From NCBI GenBank assembly GCA_000697475.1, contig JNEU01001099.1:1-64000 (forward strand): a DNA stretch of 64,000 nucleotides, read 5' to 3'. The notes under the pieces were generated by a model. The model had not been told where the DNA came from and did not search any database. It was given only the letters and a program-made list of their open reading frames with translations. This document shows positions 12,801 through 23,700 of this stretch, piece after piece; within the stretch, counting starts at the first letter, position 1; each line of letters opens with the position of its first letter. This DNA comes from Lichtheimia corymbifera B2541. Taxonomy: Eukaryota; Mucoromycota; Mucoromycetes; Mucorales; Lichtheimiaceae. Made by a program: the position numbers and the translations under genes.

Positions 12801-14054
12801 ATGGCAGCAGTGCTTCGATTCAACATGCGGTGGATCCTGGCATTGGTTGTTGCCTGCCTTTTGCTTTCCAGTATGATATTTGTACGATTGCGACCAGCGC
12901 CGCCAACGCCTCCGCTTCCTGTACGAGATGTCCCTTCATATTGGCCGCCACCTGTAGAGAATGCCGTGTGTCGACCCAAAATCTACGTGTATGAAGCGCC
13001 GTCCACTTTCCAAGTACCCAAATCAGTGCAACAGGGACGATGTCACGAATCCAACTACAATTCAGAAATCATATTGCACGATCAGCTCACTAATCCCAAC
13101 AGTGTGTTCCATCAGCTTTATGTTACCAAGAATCCAGAGGAAGCCGATTTCTTCTTTATACCCTTCTTTGGTGCATGCTATTTGTATCATTGCTGGTCTC
13201 AAACCAATTGGCGATGGGATGAACGCTGCGAGGTTGACAGTCGATATGTTGATCCAATGATGGATATGGTCATCAATCAATATCCTTACTGGAATGCCAC
13301 CGGTGGTCGTACACATATCATGGTCATGCCCATGGATCAAACCTTCACCTACTATCAATCAAACGAGCGATTCCAGCCTGCCATCTTCCTCAAGACCGTC
13401 GGTGATAAACGATCAAAGTGGATGTATCGACACAGGTACCATCACGACATTGTCATCCCTTCTGCTACTCGTATCGTCCATCATCTCGCCATCGATCCTC
13501 TCAAGTACCTCAATGATGAAGGTCAACCCAAGGTCGGCAAACGTGATATCTTTGTTCTCTTCCATGGATGCTGCGACAGCGTACAAGTCGATGATGAATA
13601 TTCAAATGGCATCCGCTCTCTCTTTTTCAACTACTTTTCACATTACCCTGGATACGAAATTGGTCAAGGCCTCGCAGATGTCGAGTACGCTGAAAAGTTG
13701 TCACGTGCAAAGTATGGTTTGGCTCCCATGGGATGGACTCTGGATACTACCCGGATATGGGAATTCATGGCTTATGGCGTTGTACCCGTTGTCATTGCCG
13801 ATGGTATCATCGAACCTTTTGAGTTTGACGTTGATTGGGATTCGTTCATTGTACGTGTAAGGCGCGACGAGGTCCACCGATTGGATGAGATTCTACGCAA
13901 CATCGATGATACGACGTACGAGTACAAACGACGAAGATTGTGGGAACATGGACGGCGAGTGGGTCTCGAGAAAGATGCATGGCATTATATCGTACGAGAA
14001 CTGTGTCGCATGGAGCACATTGATAAGCCGGAGAATTTAGGATTAGGTTATTGA
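12801..14054 (+). CDS. Exostosin-like (GT47-type) glycosyltransferase, type II membrane protein
   Basis: A single exon encodes 417 aa. After a short cytosolic end (MAAVLRFNMR) comes one hydrophobic span at roughly residues 10-30 (WILALVVACLLLSSMIFV), typical of a type II Golgi enzyme. The lumenal part matches the exostosin family: KIYVYEAPSTF near the start, EEADFFFIPFFGACYLY, GGRTHIMVMP, KRDIFVLFHG, then the C-terminal block YGLAPMGWTLDTTRIWEFMAYGVVPVVIADG split over about residues 310-345. GT47 enzymes transfer sugars from nucleotide-sugar donors to glycans; the fungal acceptor is unknown. The frame is open upstream to 12717, but that stretch is pyrimidine-rich leader, so the ATG at 12801 just before the membrane anchor was chosen. 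Confidence 0.85.
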   Translation: MAAVLRFNMRWILALVVACLLLSSMIFVRLRPAPPTPPLPVRDVPSYWPPPVENAVCRPKIYVYEAPSTFQVPKSVQQGRCHESNYNSEIILHDQLTNPNSVFHQLYVTKNPEEADFFFIPFFGACYLYHCWSQTNWRWDERCEVDSRYVDPMMDMVINQYPYWNATGGRTHIMVMPMDQTFTYYQSNERFQPAIFLKTVGDKRSKWMYRHRYHHDIVIPSATRIVHHLAIDPLKYLNDEGQPKVGKRDIFVLFHGCCDSVQVDDEYSNGIRSLFFNYFSHYPGYEIGQGLADVEYAEKLSRAKYGLAPMGWTLDTTRIWEFMAYGVVPVVIADGIIEPFEFDVDWDSFIVRVRRDEVHRLDEILRNIDDTTYEYKRRRLWEHGRRVGLEKDAWHYIVRELCRMEHIDKPENLGLGY

Positions 14055-14929
14055 AGAACGTGTAATAATAATATAAGCATTTCTTTGCCAGGGTCATCAA
14101 CAAACATTTGGATTATATCAATGATGATGGGGGGAGAGAGGGAGAGGAATAATGGGACATGTTGTTTACTACCGCTTCAGGGTGTATGGATTGACTAGTC
14201 ATTATCAGGGGGTTAGTTAAGTCCTTGGATTAAAGTATCATGACGACATATACATAGGTAACCGGTATGCCGCACCGTATTTGACAAATTACATGATAGT
14301 CTAGTAGTTACCTAGATTCATGGCTGTTGCTGTCCTTGAATTTCTCATGCATTATAACGCATATAGATACCCAACCGATCAATAAACCGAGCTATTAAGC
14401 ATGGTACCAAGCCTTGAATCCTTCAAGTTGTAATACAGACCACCTTAATGCTTATAGCTAAGGCTTGCTGATTTCAACCACTGTGTATGATAGTGTCATT
14501 ATTGGTACCGCTCTCTATTTGCGCGCGTATGCCTCTGTGTCACTGTATCGTCATACAACGATCGAACGTGGCGCTTGCATCAATATCGAGCTGTAAAAGG
14601 AGAGGAATGACAGCAAGGCGGTTTACATATCACAGCCTTCCTATAGCAGGAAATTTAGTACAACCGCCAAAGACTCTGCAAGTCATGCACAACAGCAGTG
14701 GTACACCGTATCTATCCTGCTCATTGTTTAACAAAAGGCTAGTTGTTGTATACGTACATTTGGTCCCGCGATATTCATCAAACGGGCACATAGTGGAATT
14801 GACTCGGCATAAAGCCATTGCTACACATTGCTTGCATCATTGCCCAATTCACCGATCACAATGATATTTAAACGGTTTGCGTTGGTATGATTGTTACGAG
14901 GTTTCATTGTCATCACAAGGCATCAAAAA
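14055..14929. other. Intergenic region
   Basis: This 0.9-kb stretch between the exostosin-like and HsbA-like genes holds no supported gene. One 125-codon frame (14487-14864) has no family similarity and is treated as chance. Confidence 0.5.
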
Positions 14930-15541
14930 ATGCGATATCCATCTTTCTTCTTTGTCACCATCATTCTTGCTGCTGGTAAGCTCATATCAAATATATCTAC
15001 GTCCTGACATCGCATACACGTGTTAACCTCTGTGGCTGTGACCCGTATATTAGTGAATGTCAACGCCCAGCAGTATAGGGATTGTGCTTCTGGCCTCTCA
15101 GAAATTGATAGCTACGTGGGTACTGTGGGATCCCGAGTCAATAGTTGGCAGCCTTCTGACGGCTATGGTGCTGCCCTAAAAATCCACGCAACTGAGCAAG
15201 AGGTCGAAGATCTTATCGTCGAAGCAACCAGTAAATGTGATCTAGGAGGGCAAATATCGTCAAGCCAAGCAGACACCATACTGGGTGGATTGGATTCCCT
15301 TGTCCCCAACATTGAATCCGCCCTTAGAGCAGTGGTTCAGAAGAAACCTGCATTTGACTCTGTGCCGTTGGTTACTCGTTTAGTGGCCACTGATGTCCAG
15401 AACCTATTTGCCAAGACCTACTCGTTAGAAAACAAATTGCTCGCTGACATGCCTGATTCAAGAAAACAAGAGGTCACCGAGGATATCAACCGCATTAATT
15501 ACGCTTTTTCGGCAGCATACCGTGCTTATGGTCTTTACTAG
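14930..15541 (+). CDS. Small secreted HsbA-like (hydrophobic surface-binding) protein
   Basis: Two exons (14930-14975, 15054-15541) give 177 aa. Exon 1 encodes a signal peptide (MRYPSFFFVTIILAA), continued by VNVNAQ, with probable cleavage near residue 21. The mature protein is about 155 residues, helical in character, with only two Cys (one near its start, one in TSKCDLGGQ). Segments such as DSLVPNIESALRAVVQKKPAF and LENKLLADMP fit the fungal hydrophobic surface binding protein A family, whose founding member in Aspergillus binds hydrophobic polyesters and recruits cutinase. Similarity is at the level of pattern and length rather than a catalytic motif, so the surface-binding role is inference. 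It sits alone at the edge of the repeat-rich region. Confidence 0.7.
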
Positions 15542-16299
15542 CAATGGGATAATAGGATAGGGGATTTCCTGTCGCATAGTAATAAAGTAACTGGCTTACA
15601 ATGTCTAAATCACAAAAGAAGAATATGTGGTACATACGACGTTATTGACAAGATCTGTGTAATCACAAAAAAAGGAGGTGGGTTATGCTATCGAGTACAA
15701 CGCCTTTGTTCAAGAACAATGAATCAATCAGAACCCCCCCTTTCTTTTCCTCTCGTTTTCCTTTATAGTAATTACAAGTGCATATACTGCATTTACCATA
15801 CTACACGTCTTTCTATAATACAATGCATCAAATACCTTCATATGATGAAGTCCAACTCAGGAAGGAAGGTCTCATACTTAGAACTTAGAAATGATACGCC
15901 AAAGTAACCTTTAATCCAACATCCATTTACAAGTGATAGATTTATGATGTGTACAGTGTATCGCTTTAATGGGGAGATACATTGATTTTAAAAGTTTCTT
16001 CTATCCGTTGGGCGTGTATTGTACTAATATAGATGGATATGAAGTGGCACTTGATGCGTGGTGGTGAACTACATGCATATGCAGTTAGACGATGTTGGTT
16101 GTACTTGGTTGACATGTCTCACAAAAGATGATGATTTCAGCTGTCAGGGAACAGCGTGTGAAGTATGCTCTAATCGTTCATGTTGATAGCACCAAGACCC
16201 AAGTTGACAATGCATACAGAACAAGGCTCCCTCGCACGCGTTGTATGTATCCAATTCCCTCCATCCCACATACCAAAACCAATATGCATGTCCATATCC
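15542..16299. other. Non-coding flank of the repeat region
   Basis: Apart from the likely 3' UTR just after 15541, no gene or recognisable repeat copy was identified in this AT-rich stretch. Confidence 0.45.
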
Positions 16300-17470
16300 A
16301 TATCCATAAAAAGTCGTGTGTATTCAAGCAAGTTGCTACACGTAAATAAAGCTGCTTCTATACAATGGCTATCTGCTGTTCACGTGAAAAGGCTGCAAGG
16401 CAAGATGCTGCAAGTAACTTGTGACAATGGAGTTAATAGCCTGAAGACGAGCGTGCAAGAGCGTGTGCTGTAGTAGACTGACAAGGCTGTGATGCTGTTT
16501 GAGACAATGGAGTAAATATCAGCTGCTGGAATGAATGCTGTTGCGTTTGATTGTGGACGACGATTGTACAAGGGAACGTGCAGTGTCAAGGAATGCGGGT
16601 GTTGCTGTAGCGGGGAGTACACGCCATGGAACTTGCCATTCAGTCAAAGGCATTCGAATCAAGACAGTCGTAGGGTTGACATGATGGGTTGAAGAAGGAC
16701 AATCGTTCGCAAGTGCTGCTTGTGGTTGAATGGGGCAACAGTTGAGAATGGGAAGAAGGGGCAAGAGGTTGGGTGTGGAAGAAGTGGAAATTAAATAGGC
16801 CAGACACTGTCAGATAAATCCATGCACACTGTAATTAATGCATAACCTTGAGATTGCCATTCTCGAACCTCAAACTTTCACACAAGATACTCTTGGATAT
16901 GTTGATCAGCTTTGTCTTAATAAAAAACCCACACTTCATTTACAAGTTTTGAATGGGAGGCTATAATGTAGGGTTTACTATGATGGACCGAACTTCCGCA
17001 CCGGCCCCGATTCATTGAAATGTCATTTAGTATTAATCACCTTGGGATTCCCACTTTTGAACTTGAAACTTGGTCAGAAGGTTCGCTGAGTCATGCTGAT
17101 CACTTCCATTCATTTAAAAATCGCAGGCTTCACTATAAAAGTTTTGAATGTGGGCGGCCCCAAATGTAGGCAAAAGTAGGGCGGACGATCCATGAACCTG
17201 AGATTGCCCATCTCGAGCCTGAAACTTCCATGCAAGGACCCTTTCAACCATGACGAGCAATTTCGTTCTCATAAAGATGCCACGCTTGTATGAAGATTTT
17301 GAATGGCAGCGTCCAAATGTATGGACGGAAACATAGATAAGATGAAAGGACCGCGGCCGCCGATATTGGCCATCACGAACATGAAACTTGGTCAGAAGGT
17401 CCTCTCGGCCACGCTGATCAACTTTGGTCTCATAAAGACCCCACACTTCATTATGACAATTGAAGAAACA
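16300..17470 (+). repeat. Repeat arm A (plus orientation)
   Basis: This arm begins near the marker AAATAAAGCTGCTTCTATAC (about 16345) followed by CAATGGCTATCTGCTG. It continues through a GT/GAAG-rich middle and ends in four degenerate ~110-bp modules, each running from a GAGATTG-like start through TGAAACTT, GCTGATCA and a CTTCATT core to TTTGAATG. The same order of landmarks occurs inverted at 19855-20970 (arm B) and directly at 22805-23700 (arm C). Divergence between arms is substantial, so these are old copies of one repeat family. Left boundary is approximate. Confidence 0.75.
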
Positions 17471-19855
17471 GGCACCTTTCTGATTTGCCTATGCTGTGAT
17501 GAGAGTGATGCTATATGGAGAGTGGTGTTTGTTCATTGTAAAGTATCATGCTAATTAGCTGTGTTGCACAAAGAAGTCCGTCTGCATCTTCGGCTCTATC
17601 GGTGTCTACCTACTTGACAACGAGCAAAGACCACTTGTCATATAGCATCACGCTTATATCATATGTAAAACATAAATGTGCCTGTATCTCTAAACTTTAC
17701 AATGAAACATGGGGTCTTCAATCGAACAAAATTGCTCGTCGGGGTGAGGCGCACCTTGGGTGCAAGTTTCACGATCGTCGTGGCCAATCTCACATTCACC
17801 CAATGTCACCACCAGCCAAAGTGAACTAGGTCGACCTCTTGAATTTTTTTTCGACGAGGCTGGTTTTGACATTGCGAAATCTGGGATCGGCCACGACGAT
17901 CGTGAAACTTGCACACAAGGTGCGCTCCACCCAGACGAGCAACTTTGTTCTATGAAAGAGCCCATCTTTCATTGTAAAGTTTCGAGATACGGGCACCTTT
18001 ATGTTTTACATATGCTGTAAGCGTGATGCTATATGACAAGTGGTGTTTGTTCATTGTGAAGTATCATGCAAATGAGCTGTGTTGCACAAAGAAGTCCGTC
18101 TGCATCTTCGGCTCTATCGGGGTCTACCTATTTGACAATGAACAAACACCACTTTCATATAACATCACGCTTTCAGCATATGTAAAAACGTAAATGTGTC
18201 TGTATCCAGGATCGGCAAGCATGATCATGCAACATGATTGACAAGGTGCGCTCACCCACGACGAGGAATATTGTTCCATGAAAGAGCCCATGTTTCATTG
18301 TAAAGTTTAGAGATATATGCACTTTCTCGTTTTTACCTATGCTTTACGCATGATGCTATATGACAAGTGATGTTTGTTCATTGTCAAGCAGGTAGACCGT
18401 GATAGAGCAGAAGATACGCAGGTGCGTGCAGTGTAACACAGCTCATTTGCATGATACTTCACAATGAACAAGCACCACTTTCATATAGCATCACGCTTTC
18501 AGCATATGTAAAAACGTAAATGTGTCTGTATCCAGGATTGGCAAGCTTGATCGTGAAACTTGATTGACAAGGTGCGCTCTACCACGACGAGCAATATTGT
18601 TCCATGAAAGAGACTGTGTTATATTGTAAAGTTTGGAGATAAATGCACTTTCTCGTTTTTACCTATGCTTTACGCATGATGCTATATGACAAGTGATGTT
18701 TGTTCATTGTCAAGCAGGTAGACCGTGATAGAGCAGAAGATACGCAGGTGCGTGCAGTGTAACACAGCTCATTTGCATGATACTTCACAATGAACAAGCA
18801 CCACTTTCATATAGCATCACGCTTTCAGCATATGTAAAAACGTAAATGTGTCTGTATCCAGGATTGGCAAGCTTGATCGTGAAACTTGATTGACAAGGTG
18901 CGCTCTACCACGACGAGCAATATTGTTCCATGAAAGAGACTGTGTTATATTGTAAAGTTTGGAGATAAATGCACTTTCTCGTTTTTACCTATGCTTTACG
19001 CATGATGCTATATGACAAGTGATGTTTGTTCATTGTCAAGCAGGTAGACCGTGATAGAGCAGAAGATGCGTAGGTGCGTGCATGTGTAACACAGCTTATT
19101 TGCATGATACTTCGCAATGAACAGCACCTCTTGTCATATAGCATCACGCTTTCAGCATATGTAAAAACGTAAAAGTGCATTTATCTCTAAACTTTACAAT
19201 GAAATATGGGATCTTTCATAGAGCAATATTGCTCGTCGTGGTAGAGCGCACCTTGTCAATCGTGTTTCACGACCACGCTTGCCAATCTTCGATACATTCG
19301 CGTTTGCGCTTTTACATATGCTGAAAGCGTGTTGCTTATGATAAGTGGTGTTTCTTCATTGTGAAGTATCATGCAAATGAGCTGTGTCACACATGCATGC
19401 CCCTGTGCATCTTCCGCTCTATCAGGGTCTACCTGCTTGACAATGAACAAACACCTCTTGTCATATAGCATCATGCTTTCAGCATATGTAAAAACGTAAA
19501 AGTGCATTTATCTCTAAACTTTACGATGAAACATGGGTTCTTTCATGGAACGATATTACTCGTCGTGGGTGAGCGCACCCAGTCAATCATGTTGCATGAT
19601 CATGCTTGCCAATCCTAGATACAGGCACGTTTGCGCTTTTACATATGCTGAAAGCATGATACTATATGACAAGTGGTGTTTGTTCATTGTGAAGTATCAT
19701 GCAAATGAGCTGTGTTGCACAAAGAAGTCCGTCTGCATCTTCGGCTCTATCAGGGTCTACCTACTTGACAATGAACAAAGACCACTTGTCATATAGCATC
19801 ACGTTTACAGCATATGAAAAACATAAAGGTGCCTGTATCTCCAAATTTCCATAAT
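17470..19855. repeat. Central array of hairpin-forming repeat units
   Basis: Between arms A and B lie about seven related units in which an arm containing GATGCTATATGACAAGTG and TTGTTCATTGT is followed, after some 75-130 bases, by its reverse complement. A clear example has 50-bp arms at 18008-18057 and 18135-18184. Other units lie near 17490-17660, 18335-18520, 18670-18845, 18995-19170, 19310-19480 and 19640-19820. The loops carry a shared stretch in alternating orientation (CTCATTTGCATGATACTTC and its complement). Units are separated by copies of the degenerate ~110-bp module. Open frames here (60-90 codons) follow the repeat units and are not genes. Confidence 0.8.
18385..19036. repeat. 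Perfect tandem duplication, 2 x 326 bp
   Basis: The segment 18385-18710 is repeated base for base at 18711-19036 as far as I can read, and a third, diverging copy begins at 19037 (still similar to about 19170). Identity also extends about 60 bases to the left of 18385. This contrasts with the strong divergence between the other units, so the duplication is recent or an assembly product. Confidence 0.9.
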
Positions 19856-20970
19856 GATTTGTAGAGGCGTTATGAGAACGATATTGATCAGCATGCCCGA
19901 GAGCACCTCCTGGCCAAGTTTCGACGTCCCCACCAGCAATATCGGCGCGCACGGCCGTATACCCTATTTATGTTACCATCCCTTCGTCGTCTCTCCTACA
20001 TTCAAGATTTTCGTAATGAACTCTGGGCACTTTATGAGAACGAAATTGCTCGGCGTGGTTGAAAGGATGTTGTGTGAAAGTTTCAGGTTTGAGGTAGGCA
20101 ATCTCGGGGAGCAGGAGCGTCTGCTCTACTTTTCTCTTACATTTGGGCTGGCCCGCATTCAAAATGTTTATAATGAAGCATACGGTTTTTAAATGAATGG
20201 AGTTGATCAGCATGTGCGAGAGTACCTTCTGACCAAGTTTCAAGTGCGAAATGGGGAATCCCAAGAAAATACATACTAATTGACTTTTTCATAAATCCGG
20301 CGCTTTCCCAATTTCCGCCCATCATAGTAAACCCCACATTATGCTCTCCCTTTCGAAATTTTCAAATGAAGCATGTCTTCTTTATTAATACAAAGTTGAT
20401 CAGCGTGTCCAGGAGCACCTTCTGTGCAAGTTTCAGGTTTGAGAAAGGCAATCAAGGTCATGGATCAATTTTACAGTGTGCATGCAGTGTCTGATCTATT
20501 TAATTTCCACTTCTTCCACTCTCAGCCTCTTGCCTCTTCTTCCACCCATTCTCAACTGTTGCCCCCATTCAAGTACAACTACAACCTGCGAACGATTGCC
20601 TTGCTTCCAATCCACCATGTCAATGCTACGAATATCTTGATCCGATTGTCTTGAGCTGAATGGCAAGCTCATGGCGTGTGCACCCCTTCAACACACTCCT
20701 TTCTTGAAAGCACACACTGTCTTGCACACTCCAATGCCACGACCAAACATAACAGCATTCATTCCAACAGTTGCTATTGGCGATGACTCTATTGGATTAA
20801 ACAGCGTCCACAATCTTGTCACACTACTACTACAACACGCTCTCTTGCACGCTCCTCTGCCACAGCCATCCCGTAGCAGCAGCTGCCATTAGCAAGGTCT
20901 GCATTGTCTCAAGTTACTTGCGGCCTCTTCACGTGGACAGCTGATAGCCATTGTATAAAAGCAGCTTTAT
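19855..20970 (-). repeat. Repeat arm B (inverted copy of arm A)
   Basis: Read on the minus strand from about 20970, it shows the arm A landmarks in order: AAATAAAGCTGCTTTTATAC, CAATGGCTATCAGCTG, TAGCATTGACATGGTGGATT (arm A has TAGGGTTGACATGATGGGTT), AGTGGAAGAAGTGGAAATTA, GTTTACTATGATGG, then several ~110-bp modules each holding TGAAACTT, GCTGATCA and CTTCATT. With arm A it forms a roughly 1.1-kb long inverted repeat around the hairpin array. Confidence 0.75.
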
Positions 20971-21112
20971 TTACGTGTGGCGATTTGCAATGATGCGTAC
21001 GACTTCTAATGGATGGTCCCATATCAGCTATCAAGTATCCCGCAATGCAAGCACTCTTCGCCTTGTTGAGTTGCACTGAAAATGACCGAGAAAGAGAGAA
21101 ACCAACACTCGG

Positions 21113-21634
21113 ATGGAAAAGGAAACATATCAGCAGCGATCACAGAGGCTCTTTCTTATTGGACTCGCGACGGTTATGGATGAATGGATGGATGCAATCA
21201 AGTGCAGTGATGTGGAATCCTGGAATGTTGCTTTGGCTATTTGGCTCGTCGTCAGCAGTAACGAACACGTGGATACAGCTGAGGATGATGATGGATTGGA
21301 TGAATTGGATGGCATGGAAACGAGGGCTTATATCTTTGAAAAGAGAGGATTTACCACCATGGATGATATTGCAACATTCAAGTCAATGCATGGAACAGCA
21401 ACTTTTACAATCATGGATGAAGATGCTATGACGGCAGCAGCCAAGAATACAATGACACAACGACGCCTGCTGATTCTTTGTGATCCACTGGTTGGCATCT
21501 GGAAGGAAAGGAAGGATAGAAATTTGAAGGCCGGAAGGGGAGATTGGATTATACCCACATCATTGTATCGAGACGCTCTTGTTCCTTCTGTCATATTACA
21601 TTCATTAAAGCTTCATTGTTCATATACTGATTAG
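21113..21634 (+). CDS. Uncharacterised ORF within the repeat family (doubtful gene)
   Basis: An intron-free frame of 173 codons lies just outside arm B. The product is acidic in its middle (AEDDDGLDELDGMET) with a basic patch WKERKDRNLKAGRGDW near the C-terminus; no signal peptide, membrane span or known domain was recognised. The same DNA occurs in opposite orientation at about 22300-22620, where this frame is broken by a roughly 130-base deletion and small indels, although IW-ERxDRNLKxG is still readable. It may be a remnant of a transposon protein or a captured gene fragment carried by the repeat. No upstream splice partner was identified. Confidence that it is an expressed gene is low. 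Confidence 0.3.
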   Translation: MEKETYQQRSQRLFLIGLATVMDEWMDAIKCSDVESWNVALAIWLVVSSNEHVDTAEDDDGLDELDGMETRAYIFEKRGFTTMDDIATFKSMHGTATFTIMDEDAMTAAAKNTMTQRRLLILCDPLVGIWKERKDRNLKAGRGDWIIPTSLYRDALVPSVILHSLKLHCSYTD

Positions 21635-21639
21635 ACGAT

Positions 21640-22280
21640 GGGTAGTGCCAATAACTGATTGTATACATGTTTAAATAGACGCTTGTAAAGTTTAGAGACA
21701 CAAGTGATTTTATGTTTTACATACGCTGTAAGCCTGATGCTATATGATAAGAGGCCTTTGTTTATTGTCAATTGCCTCATTCACCTTAGAGCTAAAGATG
21801 CAGGAGGATGTGATTGTGTAACTAGCCAAACTGAAGGGTCGATCTTATTGGTAGAGCGTGCATGATGGATATTTACCCCTATACTCCTATAGTAAGATCC
21901 GCCTATGATAGAGCGTATGGTACTTCTTTCAAGTTGATCATGGTATAGTGAACAAGTCAAATATGAGAACTTCATCCGGGTATGAGAGGTAAAGGTATTG
22001 CTTGCCTCCAGGGCTCGTTCGAATATAAGGCTGCACATACAACAACAAGGTAGCACATGCTGAAAGTTGTCATTAGGTACTCGTGCCACATTGTATCAGA
22101 GGTCACTCTTTCTTAAACACACTGACTTAGAACTTACAATGGACCAAGCTTACTGCAACAACCATTATTGCTGGGTACAGGTATTATGGGTTTATTATCT
22201 TTGAAAATACAAGTGTCTATTTAAACCTGCGTACAATCCTAAGAATACTACATACTGCCTATCGGCATGGACATTTATGG
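21640..22280. other. Spacer between inverted ORF-bearing repeat copies
   Basis: No gene seen. At about 21690-21770 there is a single decayed half of the hairpin unit (TTTACATACGCTGTAAGC followed by GATGCTATATGATAAG), showing that the family also scattered outside the central array. Confidence 0.5.
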
Positions 22281-23700
22281 ACAAGGAAGCTTTAATATAT
22301 AACGAATGAAATATGACAAGGAGCAAAGCGTCTAGATACAATGATGTTGACTATGCAATCTCGTTTTCCGACCTTCAAATTTCTATCCTCTCTTTCATCC
22401 CAGATGGATTACACAGTATGAGCGGGTATCGTTGTGTCATTGTATCCTTGGTTGCTGCCGTCATAAGCATCTTGATCCATCATCGTCACCATCAGCCGTA
22501 TCCACATAACATCGGTCCATCCTTCCTCTTGACAACGTGCCATGTAACCAAAGCGACATTTTAGGATCACCCATCACTGTGCTTGATTGCATCCATGCCC
22601 CCATCCATAACCATTGCAGGTCCAACATGCTGATAGAAAGAATTGCTAACGTACTTTCTTTTCCATCCGGCTATTGGTCAATCACTTGCTTGGTGGTTCT
22701 CTTCGCAGCTCAACCATGTGAAGAATGCTTGCGTTGTGCAGTAGTAGTCGATGGTCAATATGGGATCATCCATAGGAATCCGTATGTCTTGAAGCAGGTT
22801 GATGCGCATAAATAAAGCTGCTTCTATACAATGGCTATCTGCTGTCCACGCAAAAGCGGCTGTACGGCAGGTTGCTGCATGTAAAGAACGTGTTGGAGAT
22901 AATGCAGTAAAGCTCATGCTAATAGCAATTGCTGTGATCGCTGTTACGATGGGTCGTGTAGAGGAGTATACAAGAGGTGTAGCGTTGCCAAGAAACGCGG
23001 GTGTTGTAGTGTAGAGCACAGGCCATGGACTTGTCATTCAGCCGGATCAAAACAATCGTAGGGTTGACATGATGGGTTGACGCAGGACAATCGGGGTGGT
23101 AATTGTACTTGAATGAGGCAACAGTTGAGAGTAGGATGAAGAGGGCAAGAGGCTGAGAGTGGAAGAAGTGGATATTAATAGATCAGGCACTACCCTATAA
23201 ATCCATGCACACTGTAAAATTGATCCATGACCTTGATTGCCTCTCTCGAACCTGAAACTTTCACACCAGATGCTCTTGGGCATGCTGATCAACTTTTTAT
23301 TAATAAAAAACCCACACTTCATTTACAAATTTTGAATGGGAGGGTGTAATGTGGGGTTTACTATGATGGACTGAAATTCCGTACCGGTCCAAATTCATTG
23401 AAATGCCACACAATATGCATTTCCTTGAGATTGCCTATCTTGAACTTGAAACTTGGTCAGAAGCTTCTCTAGAACTTGCTGATCAACTCCATTCATTTAA
23501 AAACCGCACGCTTCATAATAAAGTTTTTATGAATCGGATGGAACGCAAGCAGGGTGTAATAGTGCACGTCCCCACGATCGTTCACCACCACCATCGTGAA
23601 ACCGGGTCACACGGTGGGCTTCGACAAGCTGATCAGCTCTATTCATATAAAATCGACATGCTTCATATGAAAATATTGAATGGGCGCGACCAAATGTAGG
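22280..23700 (+). repeat. Repeat copy C (partial, plus orientation)
   Basis: The left part (22300-22800) matches the reverse complement of 21000-21620, including ATGACA-start and GTTGTGTCATTGTAT landmarks, with a large internal deletion. The right part (22805-23700) matches arm A: AATAAAGCTGCTTCTATAC, TCGTAGGGTTGACATGATGG, CCCACACTTCATTTACAA, GTTTACTATGATGGAC, CTTGAAACTTGGTCAGAAG. Unlike arms A and B it is not followed by a hairpin array. Confidence 0.75.

Noticed and set aside
14487..14864. 125-codon plus-strand frame between the exostosin-like and HsbA-like genes
   Set aside because: No family similarity, irregular composition rich in Cys, His and Ser, and an overlapping minus-strand frame; consistent with chance.
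17690..18020. Overlapping frames of 83-93 codons in the hairpin array, some starting with similar Met-Gly-Ser-Phe words
   Set aside because: They recur only because the repeat units recur, appear on both strands, and differ by frameshifts between units.
16300..23700. Interpretation of the repeat island as an autonomous DNA transposon or retroelement
   Set aside because: No transposase, reverse transcriptase, integrase or DDE/DDD motif was found in any frame; at most a non-autonomous or decayed element.
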